Assembly: GCF_033547095.1 (NCBI RefSeq)
Contig: NZ_CP137852.1
Coordinates: forward strand, 2,411,501 to 2,475,500
From: Sediminicoccus rosea
Lineage (GTDB): Bacteria > Pseudomonadota > Alphaproteobacteria > Acetobacterales > Acetobacteraceae
Direction of reading: 5' to 3'
Length of the DNA stretch: 64,000 bases
Positions 34,232 to 42,389 of the stretch are shown here, in pieces (position 1 is the first letter of the stretch; every line of letters starts with the position of its first letter). The position numbers and the translations under genes are program-made. The notes beneath the pieces were generated by a model. It had not been told where the DNA came from. It saw nothing but the letters and a program-made list of their open reading frames with translations, and searched no databases.

Positions 34232-35295
34232 GGGGGCGCCTCCAGCAGGGCCACGGCCTCGCCGCGCCATTGTCCGGCACCGGTCACGAGGACCTGCTTC
34301 GCGCGCCCCTCCGCGATGGCGATGGCGCCGAGCGCGACACCGGCGGGGAAGGCGGGCTCCACCAGATGGCCCAGGATGTCGGCCGAGAAGAGGTCGGGCG
34401 TCACGCCAAGCGCCGCGAGTTCGTCCCGCGTCGCGGCCTCGGCGCCGCTGGCGGTGGAGATGACGAGGCAGCCGGGCTGGCGCGCGGGCGTGGCGGCCAG
34501 CAGGGCCGAGAGGCGCGCCACGCGGCCCTCGGGCCGGCCCTGGTCGGTCGCGACATGGCGCAGGATGGCCTGGGGCTTCGCGGCCCGCTCCAGCGGCTCC
34601 AGCGTCAGGAAGGCGCCGGCGCTGCCGAAGACCATGCCGCGCCGCTCGGGCAGGGGCACCCAGGGTCCGGCATGCAGCACGCCGCCCATGGCGAAGAGCA
34701 GCAGCACCTCCGGCCGCTCGGAGATGAAGGCGCCGCCCACCAGGCAGAGGTCGGAGGTCGCGGTCGCCACGCGCGCGGCGGCGACGCGCAGCGCCTCGGC
34801 GCCCGAGATCTCCTCGCCCAGGAAGGTGCGCGAGGAGCCGGCCACGTTGTGGACGATGGAGATGGAGCCCGCCATCAGGTTGGAAAGCTGCGCCAGGAAG
34901 AGCGTGGGGCGCAGCCCGTCCAGCAGCATGCGGTGGCGTTCCACCTCGCCGGGCGCGGCGGTCAGGATCTGCTCGTCCAGCTTCCAGTCGCGCTCGCCGC
35001 CGCCGGCCGCCACCAGCAGGTCCATCTCCGCGACGCGCTCGCGCAGCCCGCCATCGTCAATGGCGAGGCCGGCGGCATAGACGCCCAGGCGCTGCCACTG
35101 CTCCATCTGGCGCATCTCGCGGCGCGGGATCGCGGCCTCGAAGGGCAGGGCGGGCAGGGGGTGCACCGGATGGGGGGCGAAGCGCAGCTCGTCCAGGACG
35201 GGCGGCGCGCCGCCGAGCAGGGCGGCATGCACGGCCCGCCCCTCGCCATGCGAGGAAGCGATGCCGATGCCGGTGATGGCGACCGGGCGCATCAT
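34228..35295 (-). CDS. Beta-ketoacyl synthase-like protein lacking the active-site Cys (FabF2XL-like / chain-length-factor-like)
   Basis: A 355-residue thiolase-fold KS homologue. The region where the Cys nucleophile should sit reads 'HNVAGSSRTFLGEEISGAEAL' (about 149-169), with no Cys. The C-terminal His motif is altered to 'LGHLVEPAFPAGVALG'. It cannot be an ordinary condensing enzyme and resembles the non-catalytic partner in KS/chain-length-factor pairs. It overlaps both neighbours by 4 nt (FabZ-like upstream, catalytic KS downstream), which suits a 1:1 heterodimer with the 407-residue KS. Confidence 0.82.
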   Translation of the reverse strand: MMRPVAITGIGIASSHGEGRAVHAALLGGAPPVLDELRFAPHPVHPLPALPFEAAIPRREMRQMEQWQRLGVYAAGLAIDDGGLRERVAEMDLLVAAGGGERDWKLDEQILTAAPGEVERHRMLLDGLRPTLFLAQLSNLMAGSISIVHNVAGSSRTFLGEEISGAEALRVAAARVATATSDLCLVGGAFISERPEVLLLFAMGGVLHAGPWVPLPERRGMVFGSAGAFLTLEPLERAAKPQAILRHVATDQGRPEGRVARLSALLAATPARQPGCLVISTASGAEAATRDELAALGVTPDLFSADILGHLVEPAFPAGVALGAIAIAEGRAKQVLVTGAGQWRGEAVALLEAPP

Positions 35296-35741
35296 GCCGC
35301 AAGCCCGATCACGGCGGCGCGGGCGCGCACGGCGGCTTCAAGCTCGGGCGCCGGGAAGGGCAGGGTCTGCAGCCGGAGCGTCGCCTCGGCGACCTTGCGG
35401 CCGGCCTCGCTCAGCACGCCGCGCAGCTCGGCATAGCCCGAGCTCTCCTGCAGCAGTTCGACCGCGATGGTCAGCGCGGCGCCCGGTTTCACCATGCCGC
35501 GCATCTTGGCCTCGCGTGTCTGCGCCAGCAGCGCCATGCGGGTGAAGCCGCTGCGCGCCACCATCAGCCAGCCGCTGGCCTGGGCCATGGCCTCGATCAT
35601 GAGCACGCCGGGCAGGATGGGAAAGCCGGGGAAATGGCCCTCGAAGACCGGGCTCGCCTCGGGCACGCGCGCCTCGGCGGTGAGTGTCGTCGCGTCATGC
35701 GCCAGCACCCGGTCCACCATCTCGAAATACTCGAGGCGCAA
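35292..35741 (-). CDS. 3-hydroxyacyl-ACP dehydratase, FabZXL-like
   Basis: A 149-residue hot-dog-fold dehydratase. Catalytic residues His36 (FEGHFPGFPILPGVLMIEAMAQ) and Glu50 are in place. I chose the TTG at 35741, 5 bp after the ACP stop, because it gives the family's usual start '(M)RLEYFEMVDRV'. The ATG at 35789 would overlap the ACP gene and add 16 untypical residues. Its stop overlaps the downstream KS start. It probably dehydrates the 3-hydroxyacyl intermediates of the AcpXL pathway. Confidence 0.85.
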   Translation of the reverse strand: MRLEYFEMVDRVLAHDATTLTAEARVPEASPVFEGHFPGFPILPGVLMIEAMAQASGWLMVARSGFTRMALLAQTREAKMRGMVKPGAALTIAVELLQESSGYAELRGVLSEAGRKVAEATLRLQTLPFPAPELEAAVRARAAVIGLAA

Positions 35742-35746
35742 GGCCC

Positions 35747-36043
35747 TCAGCCCTGCTTGGCCGCGACCAGCTCGTCGATGCGATCGCACAGCGCGCCGAG
35801 GACGAAGAACTGCTCGGCCGGGGCCTTGCCGCTGTTCACCTGCTCGGTCCAGGCCTCGACAGGGACCTTCACGCCGAAGCGCTTGTCGATCTCGAAGACG
35901 ATGTCGAGGAAGTCGAGGCTGTCGATGCCGAGGTCGTTGATGACATGGGCCTGGGGCGTGATCTTCGCCCGGTCCACGCTCGCGGTCTCCGCGATGATGT
36001 CGGCGATGGTCTCGAAGGTCTGGGCAGACGCGGCCGGGGACAT
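35747..36043 (-). CDS. acpXL: Acyl carrier protein AcpXL-like
   Basis: A 98-residue acidic carrier with phosphopantetheine Ser42 in '[23 protein letters not shown]'. The flanks '[21 protein letters not shown]' and '[37 protein letters not shown]' follow rhizobial AcpXL nearly position for position, including the long C-terminal helix absent from housekeeping AcpP. AcpXL carries 27-hydroxyoctacosanoate destined for lipid A. First gene of the four-gene set. The adh2XL and lpxXL genes that normally follow are missing here. Confidence 0.85.
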   Translation of the reverse strand: MSPAASAQTFETIADIIAETASVDRAKITPQAHVINDLGIDSLDFLDIVFEIDKRFGVKVPVEAWTEQVNSGKAPAEQFFVLGALCDRIDELVAAKQG

Positions 36044-36143
36044 GGCGGCGGACTCCGTAGGGATGATGGATTGGCAGGCGGTTTGGCGCGGATGGCCGCC
36101 AATGTCCAGCCGGGCGGGGCTGCAGAGGGGGCCGGGTGGCCGC

Positions 36144-36725
36144 TCAGGCGGCGACGCGGGCGGCCGCCAGGAAGTTCTTCAGGATCGCATGCCCATGCTC
36201 CGAGGCGATGCTCTCCGGGTGGAACTGCACGCCATGGATGGGCAGTTCCCGGTGGGAAAGCCCCATGATCAGCCCATCCTCCGTCTCCGCGGTGATCTCG
36301 AGCTCGGCCGGCAGGCTCGATCGCTCGACGATCAGCGAGTGGTAGCGGGTCGCGCGGAACGGCGAGGGCAGGCCCGCGAAGACGCCGCGCCCCTCATGCA
36401 GCACATCCCAGACCTTGCCATGCACCGGCTCGGGCGCGCGGATGACGTTGCCGCCGAAATTCTGGCCGATCGCCTGGTGGCCGAGGCAGACGCCCATCAG
36501 CGGCAGCTTCGCCTCGGCGCAGGCGGCGATGAGGGGAAGGCAGATCCCGGCCTCGTTCGGCGTGCAGGGGCCGGGCGAGAGCATCACCGCATCCGGCCGC
36601 ATGGCGAACACGTCCTGCACGGTCAGCGCGTCATTGCGGCGCACCACCGGCTCCACCCCCAGATCGCCCAGGAAGTGGTAGAGGTTGAAGGTGAAGCTGT
36701 CGTAATTGTCGATGAGCAGGAGCAT
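36144..36725 (-). CDS. trpG: Anthranilate / aminodeoxychorismate synthase glutamine amidotransferase subunit
   Basis: A 193-residue class I glutamine amidotransferase. Triad residues are Cys80 ([10 protein letters not shown]), His169 and Glu171 (QFHPES). '[21 protein letters not shown]' and '[12 protein letters not shown]' are TrpG/PabA hallmarks. It delivers ammonia to TrpE (38091-39587) and may also serve PabB. The ATG at 36725 is preferred over one 12 codons upstream. trpG is separated from trpE by a lipoprotein and a hypothetical gene, and trpDC do not follow. Confidence 0.92.
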   Translation of the reverse strand: MLLLIDNYDSFTFNLYHFLGDLGVEPVVRRNDALTVQDVFAMRPDAVMLSPGPCTPNEAGICLPLIAACAEAKLPLMGVCLGHQAIGQNFGGNVIRAPEPVHGKVWDVLHEGRGVFAGLPSPFRATRYHSLIVERSSLPAELEITAETEDGLIMGLSHRELPIHGVQFHPESIASEHGHAILKNFLAAARVAA

Positions 36726-36791
36726 GCGGGCAAACTGCCCGCCCGGCCCCGCTTGCGTCAACCTCGCGCATGATCCGCGCGGCCGGAGGCC

Positions 36792-37109
36792 TCAGCCCGC
36801 GGGCCGGTCCTGCCGGATGGCGATGCAGTTCGGATCCCCGAGCGGGCAGGCGACGATATAGACGCCCCGCTGGCCGCAGCCCGCGACACCCACCGTATAT
36901 TCGGCGCGATCCACCGCGCGGCGCAGATCCTCGGGGATGACGACGCGGCTGGAGAGCACGCTGCCGCTCGCGGCCGGGCAGTTCATCTCGAAGCGCGCCC
37001 GCGCCTCGGCCGTGCGGATCGCCGCCGCGTCGCCGCCCGCCAGCAGCTGGTCGGTGGATTGGCAGGCGGCAAGGCCGAGAAGCAGGGCGAGGGGGGCGAG
37101 GCGACGCAT
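36792..37109 (-). CDS. Small predicted lipoprotein
   Basis: A 105-residue protein starting MRRLAPLALLLGLAAC; the lipobox LAAC places the lipidated Cys at residue 16. The mature part has further cysteines ('MNCPAA', 'AGCGQRGVYIVACPLGDPNCIAI') that could form disulfides in the periplasm. I do not recognise a family. An ATG 12 codons upstream would mask the signal peptide. It lies between trpG and the unrecognised 297-residue gene, all on the minus strand. Confidence 0.7.
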   Translation of the reverse strand: MRRLAPLALLLGLAACQSTDQLLAGGDAAAIRTAEARARFEMNCPAASGSVLSSRVVIPEDLRRAVDRAEYTVGVAGCGQRGVYIVACPLGDPNCIAIRQDRPAG

Positions 37110-37154
37110 GGGAAGGGCCCTTTCGGAGGTCTGATGCCGGATCATCCGCCCGGC

Positions 37155-38048
37155 TTACGCGGGGCGCAATCCCGCCTCGGCCTCCATCTGGCGAAGCGCC
37201 ACGCGCGCGGCGCCACGGGCGTGGCGATCCTCGCCGGCCTCGGCCCCGGTTTGCCGCGCCAGGGCCTTGGCGGCCAGCATCTCCGGCAGGCCGAAGCGGG
37301 CCAGCAGCGCCTGGAAGGCCGCATGCCGCGCCACGTCGAAGGCGCGCGGCTCCAGCATCGGCGTGCGCAGCGGATGGGCGGGGAAGATGTCGAGCACGCT
37401 CACCCAGCCCTCGGGGATGGGGCTGGTCGCCGCATGGGCGCGGCCGGTCGCAAGCAGCTTGGGCAGGAGATGCGTGTGCGGCCCCTCGGGCGAGCGGCCA
37501 TCGGGCGGCGGGATGGGCTGGAACACCTCGATCCGCGCGAGCTTGGAGACGAAGACGCGGTGCGGCGAGGCATGGATGATCGCCATGCCGGCCGGGTTGG
37601 CCGGGTCCAGCAGGGGCATGCCGCAGGCATCGCGCAGCACGCGGATCAGCGCGGGGTCCGCGGTGCGGACGCAGGCGCGCAGATGCGGGAAGCCCACGCC
37701 CATGTCGAACAGCTCTGCCGTGCGGTCCTCCTCGCGCAGCGCCTGGTTGTCGGGGCCGAGCTCGGTGACGACGGCATTCCCGCCGATGGCCGCTTCCTCC
37801 TCCGGCAGGATCAGCGCGGCCGCCTGCTTCCAGAGGCGCGGATCGGTGGAGGGCTCCTCCCAGGCGATGAGGCGCGGCTCGGCCCGGTTCAGCCGGATGG
37901 CGACGCCGCCGCGCGCCGTGAGGCGGCCGAGCGGCGTGGCCATCACCGGCTCATCCGCATCGCGGATGAATTCGCCGATCGCACCCAGCACGCCGATGGC
38001 GAAGCCGGTCTCGGGCTCGTTCAGGAGGTCGGTCAGGGCGTCTTGCAT
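37155..38048 (-). CDS. Conserved-looking hypothetical protein
   Basis: A 297-residue soluble protein, with no signal peptide and no membrane segment. It begins 'MQDALTDLLNEPETGFAIGVLGAIGEFIRDADEP' and contains 'VVTELGPDNQALREEDRTAELFDMGVGFPHLRACVRTADPALIRVLRDACG' and 'SPEGPHTHLLPKLLATGRAHAATSPIPEGW'. I cannot name a family or catalytic motif. It lies 42 bp downstream of trpE on the same strand and may share that transcript, but nothing ties it to tryptophan synthesis. Confidence 0.7.
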   Translation of the reverse strand: MQDALTDLLNEPETGFAIGVLGAIGEFIRDADEPVMATPLGRLTARGGVAIRLNRAEPRLIAWEEPSTDPRLWKQAAALILPEEEAAIGGNAVVTELGPDNQALREEDRTAELFDMGVGFPHLRACVRTADPALIRVLRDACGMPLLDPANPAGMAIIHASPHRVFVSKLARIEVFQPIPPPDGRSPEGPHTHLLPKLLATGRAHAATSPIPEGWVSVLDIFPAHPLRTPMLEPRAFDVARHAAFQALLARFGLPEMLAAKALARQTGAEAGEDRHARGAARVALRQMEAEAGLRPA

Positions 38049-38090
38049 GGGCGCATGCTGGCGCGCCCAAGCGGCCTGGACAAGCCGCGC

Positions 38091-39587
38091 CTAGCGGCCC
38101 CCGGCCGCGAAGCGCACCGCTTCCTCGGCGGCGCGGAACAGCGCCTTGGCCTTCTGGATGCATTCCTCATGCTCGGCCCGCGGGTCGCTGTCGGCCACCA
38201 CGCCGGCGCCGGCCTGGACGTGCAGCACGCCCTCCTTCACCAGCGCGGTCCGCAGCGCGATGCAGACATCCATGTTGCCATCCACGCCGAAATAGCCAAG
38301 GCCGCCGGCATAGAGGCCGCGCCGCGAGGGCTCCAGCTCCTCGATGATCTCCATCGCGCGCACCTTGGGCGCGCCCGAGAGCGTGCCGGCCGGGAAGCCC
38401 GCCTGCAGCGCATCCAGCGCGGAAAGCCCCTGGCGCAGCCGCCCGCGCACCTCGGAGGCGATGTGCATCACCTGCGAATAGCGCTCGATGCGGAACTGCG
38501 CCGTCACCTTCACCGTGCCGATGGCGGCGACGCGGCCCACATCGTTGCGGCCGAGGTCAAGCAGCATCAGATGCTCGGCGCGCTCCTTCGGATCGGCCAG
38601 CAGCTCGGCCTCCAGCGCCAGGTCCTCCTCCGGCGTGGCGCCGCGGCGACGGGTGCCAGCGAGCGGACGGATGGTAACTTCCCCCTCCTTCACGCTCACC
38701 AGGATCTCGGGCGAGGCGCCGACCGTGGCAAAGCCACCGAAATCGAAGAAGGTCAGGTAGGGGGCCGGATTGATCCGGCGCAGCGCGCGATAGAGCGCGA
38801 AGGGCGGCAGCGCGAAAGGCGCCGAGAAACGCTGGCTCGGCACGATCTGGAAGGCATCGCCCGCGCGGATGTATTCGCGGGCGCGCTCGACCGCCGCCAT
38901 GTAGCCCTCGGCCGTGAAGTTGGAGGCGGGGGCGGGCGGGCTGGGCAGCCGGGCGGGCGGCGCCGGGCGGGGCAGGGGGCGGTCCAGCGCCACCTCCGCC
39001 TCGTCCAGGCGGGATTGCGCCAGCGCCCAGGCGGCCTCGGCCTCCAGGCCGCAATCGGCCCAGACGGGCGTCACCAGCGTCAGCGCGTCGCGCACATGGT
39101 CGAAGACGGCGACCAGGGTGGGACGGATCATCACCGCCTCGGGGATGCCGAGCACATCGGGCTTGGTGGCCGGCAGGCGCTCCATCTGGCGCACCATGTC
39201 ATAGCCGAGATAGCCGAAGAGGCCGGCCGCGATGGGCGGGAGCCCGGGCGGCAGCGTGGTGCGGATGGCGGCGATGCGCTGGGCCAGCGCCTGCAGCGGT
39301 GGCAGGGCCTCGGGCTCGAAGGCATGGGGCGCGGCGAGCGCCTGGGTGTTGCACTCGGCCTTGCCGTCCCGGCAGCGCCAGATCAGGTCGGGCGCCATGC
39401 CGATGGCCGAGAAGCGGCCGCGCGCGGCCCCGCCCTCGACGCTCTCCAGCAGGAAGGAATGCGGCTGCCCGTGGGCGAGCTTGAGGAAGCTGCCGACGGG
39501 TGTCTCGAGGTCGGCCACGCGTTCGCGCCAGAGGAGCTGGGATTGCCCGGCCTCGAAGCCCGCGCGGAATTCGGCGAAGCCCGTCAC
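38091..39587 (-). CDS. trpE: Anthranilate synthase component I
   Basis: A 498-residue chorismate-binding enzyme. The N-terminal domain carries 'SFLLESVEGGAARGRFSAIG' (Trp-feedback site, LLES). The catalytic domain has 'AGDAFQIVPSQRFS', 'NPAPYLTFFDFGGFATVGASPEILV', 'RPLAGTRRRG', 'LMLLDLGRNDVGRV' and 'FPAGTLSGAPKVRAMEIIEELEP'. It makes anthranilate from chorismate with TrpG. The start is GTG at 39587, 1 bp after the ppiD stop. The trpE-ppiD-tpiA neighbourhood is common in alphaproteobacteria. PabB is less likely given the feedback motif. Confidence 0.93.
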   Translation of the reverse strand: MTGFAEFRAGFEAGQSQLLWRERVADLETPVGSFLKLAHGQPHSFLLESVEGGAARGRFSAIGMAPDLIWRCRDGKAECNTQALAAPHAFEPEALPPLQALAQRIAAIRTTLPPGLPPIAAGLFGYLGYDMVRQMERLPATKPDVLGIPEAVMIRPTLVAVFDHVRDALTLVTPVWADCGLEAEAAWALAQSRLDEAEVALDRPLPRPAPPARLPSPPAPASNFTAEGYMAAVERAREYIRAGDAFQIVPSQRFSAPFALPPFALYRALRRINPAPYLTFFDFGGFATVGASPEILVSVKEGEVTIRPLAGTRRRGATPEEDLALEAELLADPKERAEHLMLLDLGRNDVGRVAAIGTVKVTAQFRIERYSQVMHIASEVRGRLRQGLSALDALQAGFPAGTLSGAPKVRAMEIIEELEPSRRGLYAGGLGYFGVDGNMDVCIALRTALVKEGVLHVQAGAGVVADSDPRAEHEECIQKAKALFRAAEEAVRFAAGGR

Positions 39588-39588
39588 G

Positions 39589-41481
39589 TCAATTCCCCGC
39601 GATCTGGTCGATGAGGCGCGGGTTGATCCGCACATTGGCGCGGGCGCGCAGCGCCGCCTGGTACTGCGTCTCGAAATCCTCGGCCATGGCCTGCGCCGCC
39701 TCGCTGCGCAGGGCGGTCAGCGCCGCGCCCGCGCCCGAGAGATCGGCCGGCGTCACGCTCAGCAGCTGCATGACGGCGAAGGATTGCGCGCGCTCGACCA
39801 TGGTGGTGGCGTTGGGCGCCAACTCGAAGACCGGGGCCAGCAGGTCGCGCGGCATGGGGTTGCCGCCGCCCGGCTCGCGCGGGAAGGGGCCAAGTTCCTC
39901 GGCCTTGATCCCGGCGGCCTCGGCGGCCGCGGCGAGCGTCTGCCCCGCGCGGGTCGCGGCGAGCAGGGCAGCCGCGCGCTCCTCCTGCCAGCGGCGGCGG
40001 GCATCGGCCAGGAAGCCGGCGACGACCTGCTCCCGGACCGTGTCCAAGGGGCGCAAGGCGGGCGGCGTGATCTCGCGGACATCCATGGCGATGAAGCCCC
40101 ATTCGCCTTCCTGCAGCCGGGGCGGCGCGCCGCGCTCGGCGGCGAAGATGGCGCGCAGCACGGCCGGGCGCACGGTGGCGGCCACGGGCAGCGCCACCTC
40201 GGTGCCATCCGGCGCGCGGCCCGTCGCGTCCAGTCGCGCCTCGACATAGCCGAGCGAGTAGCGGCGCGCCGCCTCGGCCAGGCTGGCGCCGCCGGCCAGC
40301 GCATCCTCGACGCGGTTCACCCGCTCGAAGGCGAGATCGGCGGCGCGCTCGGCCTGGATCTCGGCGCGCAGCTCGTCGCGCACCTCATCCAGGCTGCGCT
40401 GGGCGCCGGCCTCGACGGTGCCGACGCGCAGCACATGCCAGCCGAAGGGCGTGCGGACGGGGGCGGAGACATCACCGGGCGTGAGCGCGAAGGCGGCATC
40501 CGCCAGCGCGGGCAGCGGCAGGTCGGCCCGGCTGGAGAGGCCGAGTGCCGTCGCCATGCCGCCGGCCGCCTGGGCCGCCTGCTCGATCGCGGCGAAATCG
40601 GCGGCCTGGCGCCAGGCGGTGGCGATGGCCTGGGCCGCCGCCTCGTCCTGCATCACGGCCTGGAAGACCTCGCGCTTCTCCGGCGTTTCGTAGCGGGCGC
40701 GGTTGGCGGCGTAGCCGTCCTCGATGTCGCGCTCGCTGACCTCGATCTCGCCCATCAGGCGCGCGGCGTTGAGCGTCGCCAGCGCCACGTCCCGGTATTC
40801 GGGGGTGGAGAAGAGGCGGGCATTGTTCTCGTGGTAGCGGACGAGCTGCGCCTCGGTCGGCGGCTCGGGCTCGGGCGCCTCGGCGAAGGGGAGTTCCACC
40901 AGCATGGCGGTCCGGCGCTCCAGCGCCCAGGCCAGCATGCGTAGGCCCAGCGCCTCGGGCGCGGCCGCGCCGGCGCGCACCGCGCCGGCCAGCTGCTGGC
41001 GGCCGAGATCGGTGCGCAGCAGATCGAGGAAGCGCGCCTCCGTCATCTCGTTGCTGCGGAGGAAATTGTTGAAGACCTCGCGCGAGAAGCGGCCATCCAG
41101 GCCGGCGAAGCCGGGAATCTGGAAGATGTAGTCCCGCACCACGTCATCCGGCACCGCGATGCGCATGCGGGCCTGCTCCTGGCGCAGCACGCGGTCGAGG
41201 ACGAGGCCTTCCAGCGCCTGCTCGGCCACCGCGCGGCGGATGCGGGCATCCATCTCCATGCGGCCCTGCAATTGGCGCTGGATGCGTTGCAGCTCGCGCC
41301 GCGCCGCCTCCTGTGCTTCCTCGACCTCGATCGCGTCGTCGCCCACGCGGGCCACGGCGGTGTCGCGCCCGATGTTGCGCAGCATGTCCTCGATCCCCCA
41401 GACCGCGAAGGAGAGGATCAGCAGGACGAAGAGGAGCTTGGCGAACCAGGTGCCGGCCAGCCGGCGCATTGCGGTGATCAT
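39589..41481 (-). CDS. ppiD: PpiD/SurA-type periplasmic peptidyl-prolyl isomerase, membrane-anchored
   Basis: A 630-residue protein with one N-terminal transmembrane anchor (about residues 12-30, FAKLLFVLLILSFAVWGIED), a SurA-like N-domain, and a parvulin domain ending 'ALTPGDVSAPVRTPFGWHVLRVGTVEAG' (about 290-350). A long C-terminal chaperone-like region with repeated 'LPVAATVRPAVLRAIFAAERG' type segments follows. PpiD works at the inner-membrane surface on newly exported outer-membrane proteins. It is divergent from tpiA across 84 bp and directly precedes trpE. Confidence 0.9.
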   Translation of the reverse strand: MITAMRRLAGTWFAKLLFVLLILSFAVWGIEDMLRNIGRDTAVARVGDDAIEVEEAQEAARRELQRIQRQLQGRMEMDARIRRAVAEQALEGLVLDRVLRQEQARMRIAVPDDVVRDYIFQIPGFAGLDGRFSREVFNNFLRSNEMTEARFLDLLRTDLGRQQLAGAVRAGAAAPEALGLRMLAWALERRTAMLVELPFAEAPEPEPPTEAQLVRYHENNARLFSTPEYRDVALATLNAARLMGEIEVSERDIEDGYAANRARYETPEKREVFQAVMQDEAAAQAIATAWRQAADFAAIEQAAQAAGGMATALGLSSRADLPLPALADAAFALTPGDVSAPVRTPFGWHVLRVGTVEAGAQRSLDEVRDELRAEIQAERAADLAFERVNRVEDALAGGASLAEAARRYSLGYVEARLDATGRAPDGTEVALPVAATVRPAVLRAIFAAERGAPPRLQEGEWGFIAMDVREITPPALRPLDTVREQVVAGFLADARRRWQEERAAALLAATRAGQTLAAAAEAAGIKAEELGPFPREPGGGNPMPRDLLAPVFELAPNATTMVERAQSFAVMQLLSVTPADLSGAGAALTALRSEAAQAMAEDFETQYQAALRARANVRINPRLIDQIAGN

Positions 41482-41565
41482 GCAGAGGCGAATAGCGGTT
41501 TGCCGGGCGGTTGCCAAACGCGGGCGGTTTCTGTCCAATGGGTGGAAGTCAAGAAGAGCAAAGCC

Positions 41566-42315
41566 ATGACACCCGGGATTCGACCGCTCATTGCGGGCAA
41601 TTGGAAGATGAACGGCAACCAGCGCGAGGCCGCCCGGCTGGCGGAGGCCCTCAGGGGCGGCGCGGAGAACGCCGATCTCCTCATCTGCCCGCCCTTCGTC
41701 CACATCCACCAGGTCGCGGCACTGATGCTGGGCAGCCGCGTCGCCGTGGGCGCGCAGGACTGCCACGCGGCCCATCACGGCGCCCATACCGGCGATGTGA
41801 GCGCGGCCATGCTGCGCGACGTGGGGGCCACGCATGTCATCCTCGGCCATTCGGAGCGCCGGACCAACCACGGCGAGAACGACGCCGCGGTGCTCGCCAA
41901 GACCGAGGCGGCGCTGACGGCGGGCCTCATCCCCATCATCTGCGTGGGCGAGACCGAGGCGGAGCGCCTTTCGGGCCTCGCCGATTCGGTCGTGGAGAAG
42001 CAGCTGGGGGGCTCGATCCCCTATGGCTTCATCACCGCGGGCGGGATCGTGGCCTATGAGCCGGTCTGGGCCATCGGCACCGGCCGCACGCCGACCGACC
42101 GTGACATCGCCGCCATGCACGCCACCATGCGAACCGCCCTGGTGGAGCGCTTCGGCCCCGCCGCGCGGACCACGCGGCTGCTCTATGGCGGTTCGGTGAA
42201 GCCTTCCAACGCGGCCGCGATCATGGCCCTGCCGGATGTGGATGGCGCGCTGGTGGGCGGTGCGAGCCTCGTCGCCGAGGATTTCCTCGCCATCGCGGGC
42301 GCGGTCCCCGAGTAG
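41566..42315 (+). CDS. tpiA: Triosephosphate isomerase
   Basis: A 249-residue TIM barrel with catalytic Lys14 (GNWKMN), His95 (ILGHSERR) and Glu165 (AYEPVWAIGTG), plus phosphate loops 'GGASL' and 'LLYGGSVKPSNA'. It interconverts dihydroxyacetone phosphate and glyceraldehyde 3-phosphate. The ribosome-binding site is weak (AAGAAGAG about 8 nt upstream). Divergent from ppiD, a conserved alphaproteobacterial arrangement. secG, which often follows tpiA, is replaced here by Bug genes. Confidence 0.96.
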   Translation: MTPGIRPLIAGNWKMNGNQREAARLAEALRGGAENADLLICPPFVHIHQVAALMLGSRVAVGAQDCHAAHHGAHTGDVSAAMLRDVGATHVILGHSERRTNHGENDAAVLAKTEAALTAGLIPIICVGETEAERLSGLADSVVEKQLGGSIPYGFITAGGIVAYEPVWAIGTGRTPTDRDIAAMHATMRTALVERFGPAARTTRLLYGGSVKPSNAAAIMALPDVDGALVGGASLVAEDFLAIAGAVPE

Positions 42316-42389
42316 CGCCGGGCCGGAAGCCGCTTGCTTCCGGGGGCGCCGGCGCGCCACGCTGCCTCCCAAGACAGGGAGGACAAGCC

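Noticed and set aside
35742-35789. ATG at 35789 as start of the FabZ-like gene
   Set aside because: It would overlap the ACP gene by 43 nt and add an untypical Arg-rich segment. TTG at 35741 gives the usual LEYFxMVDRV start.
39589-42372. Reading ppiD as a 927-residue protein extending across tpiA
   Set aside because: The extension is antisense to tpiA, lacks any domain, and would bury the N-terminal membrane anchor. The ATG at 41481 gives a normal PpiD.
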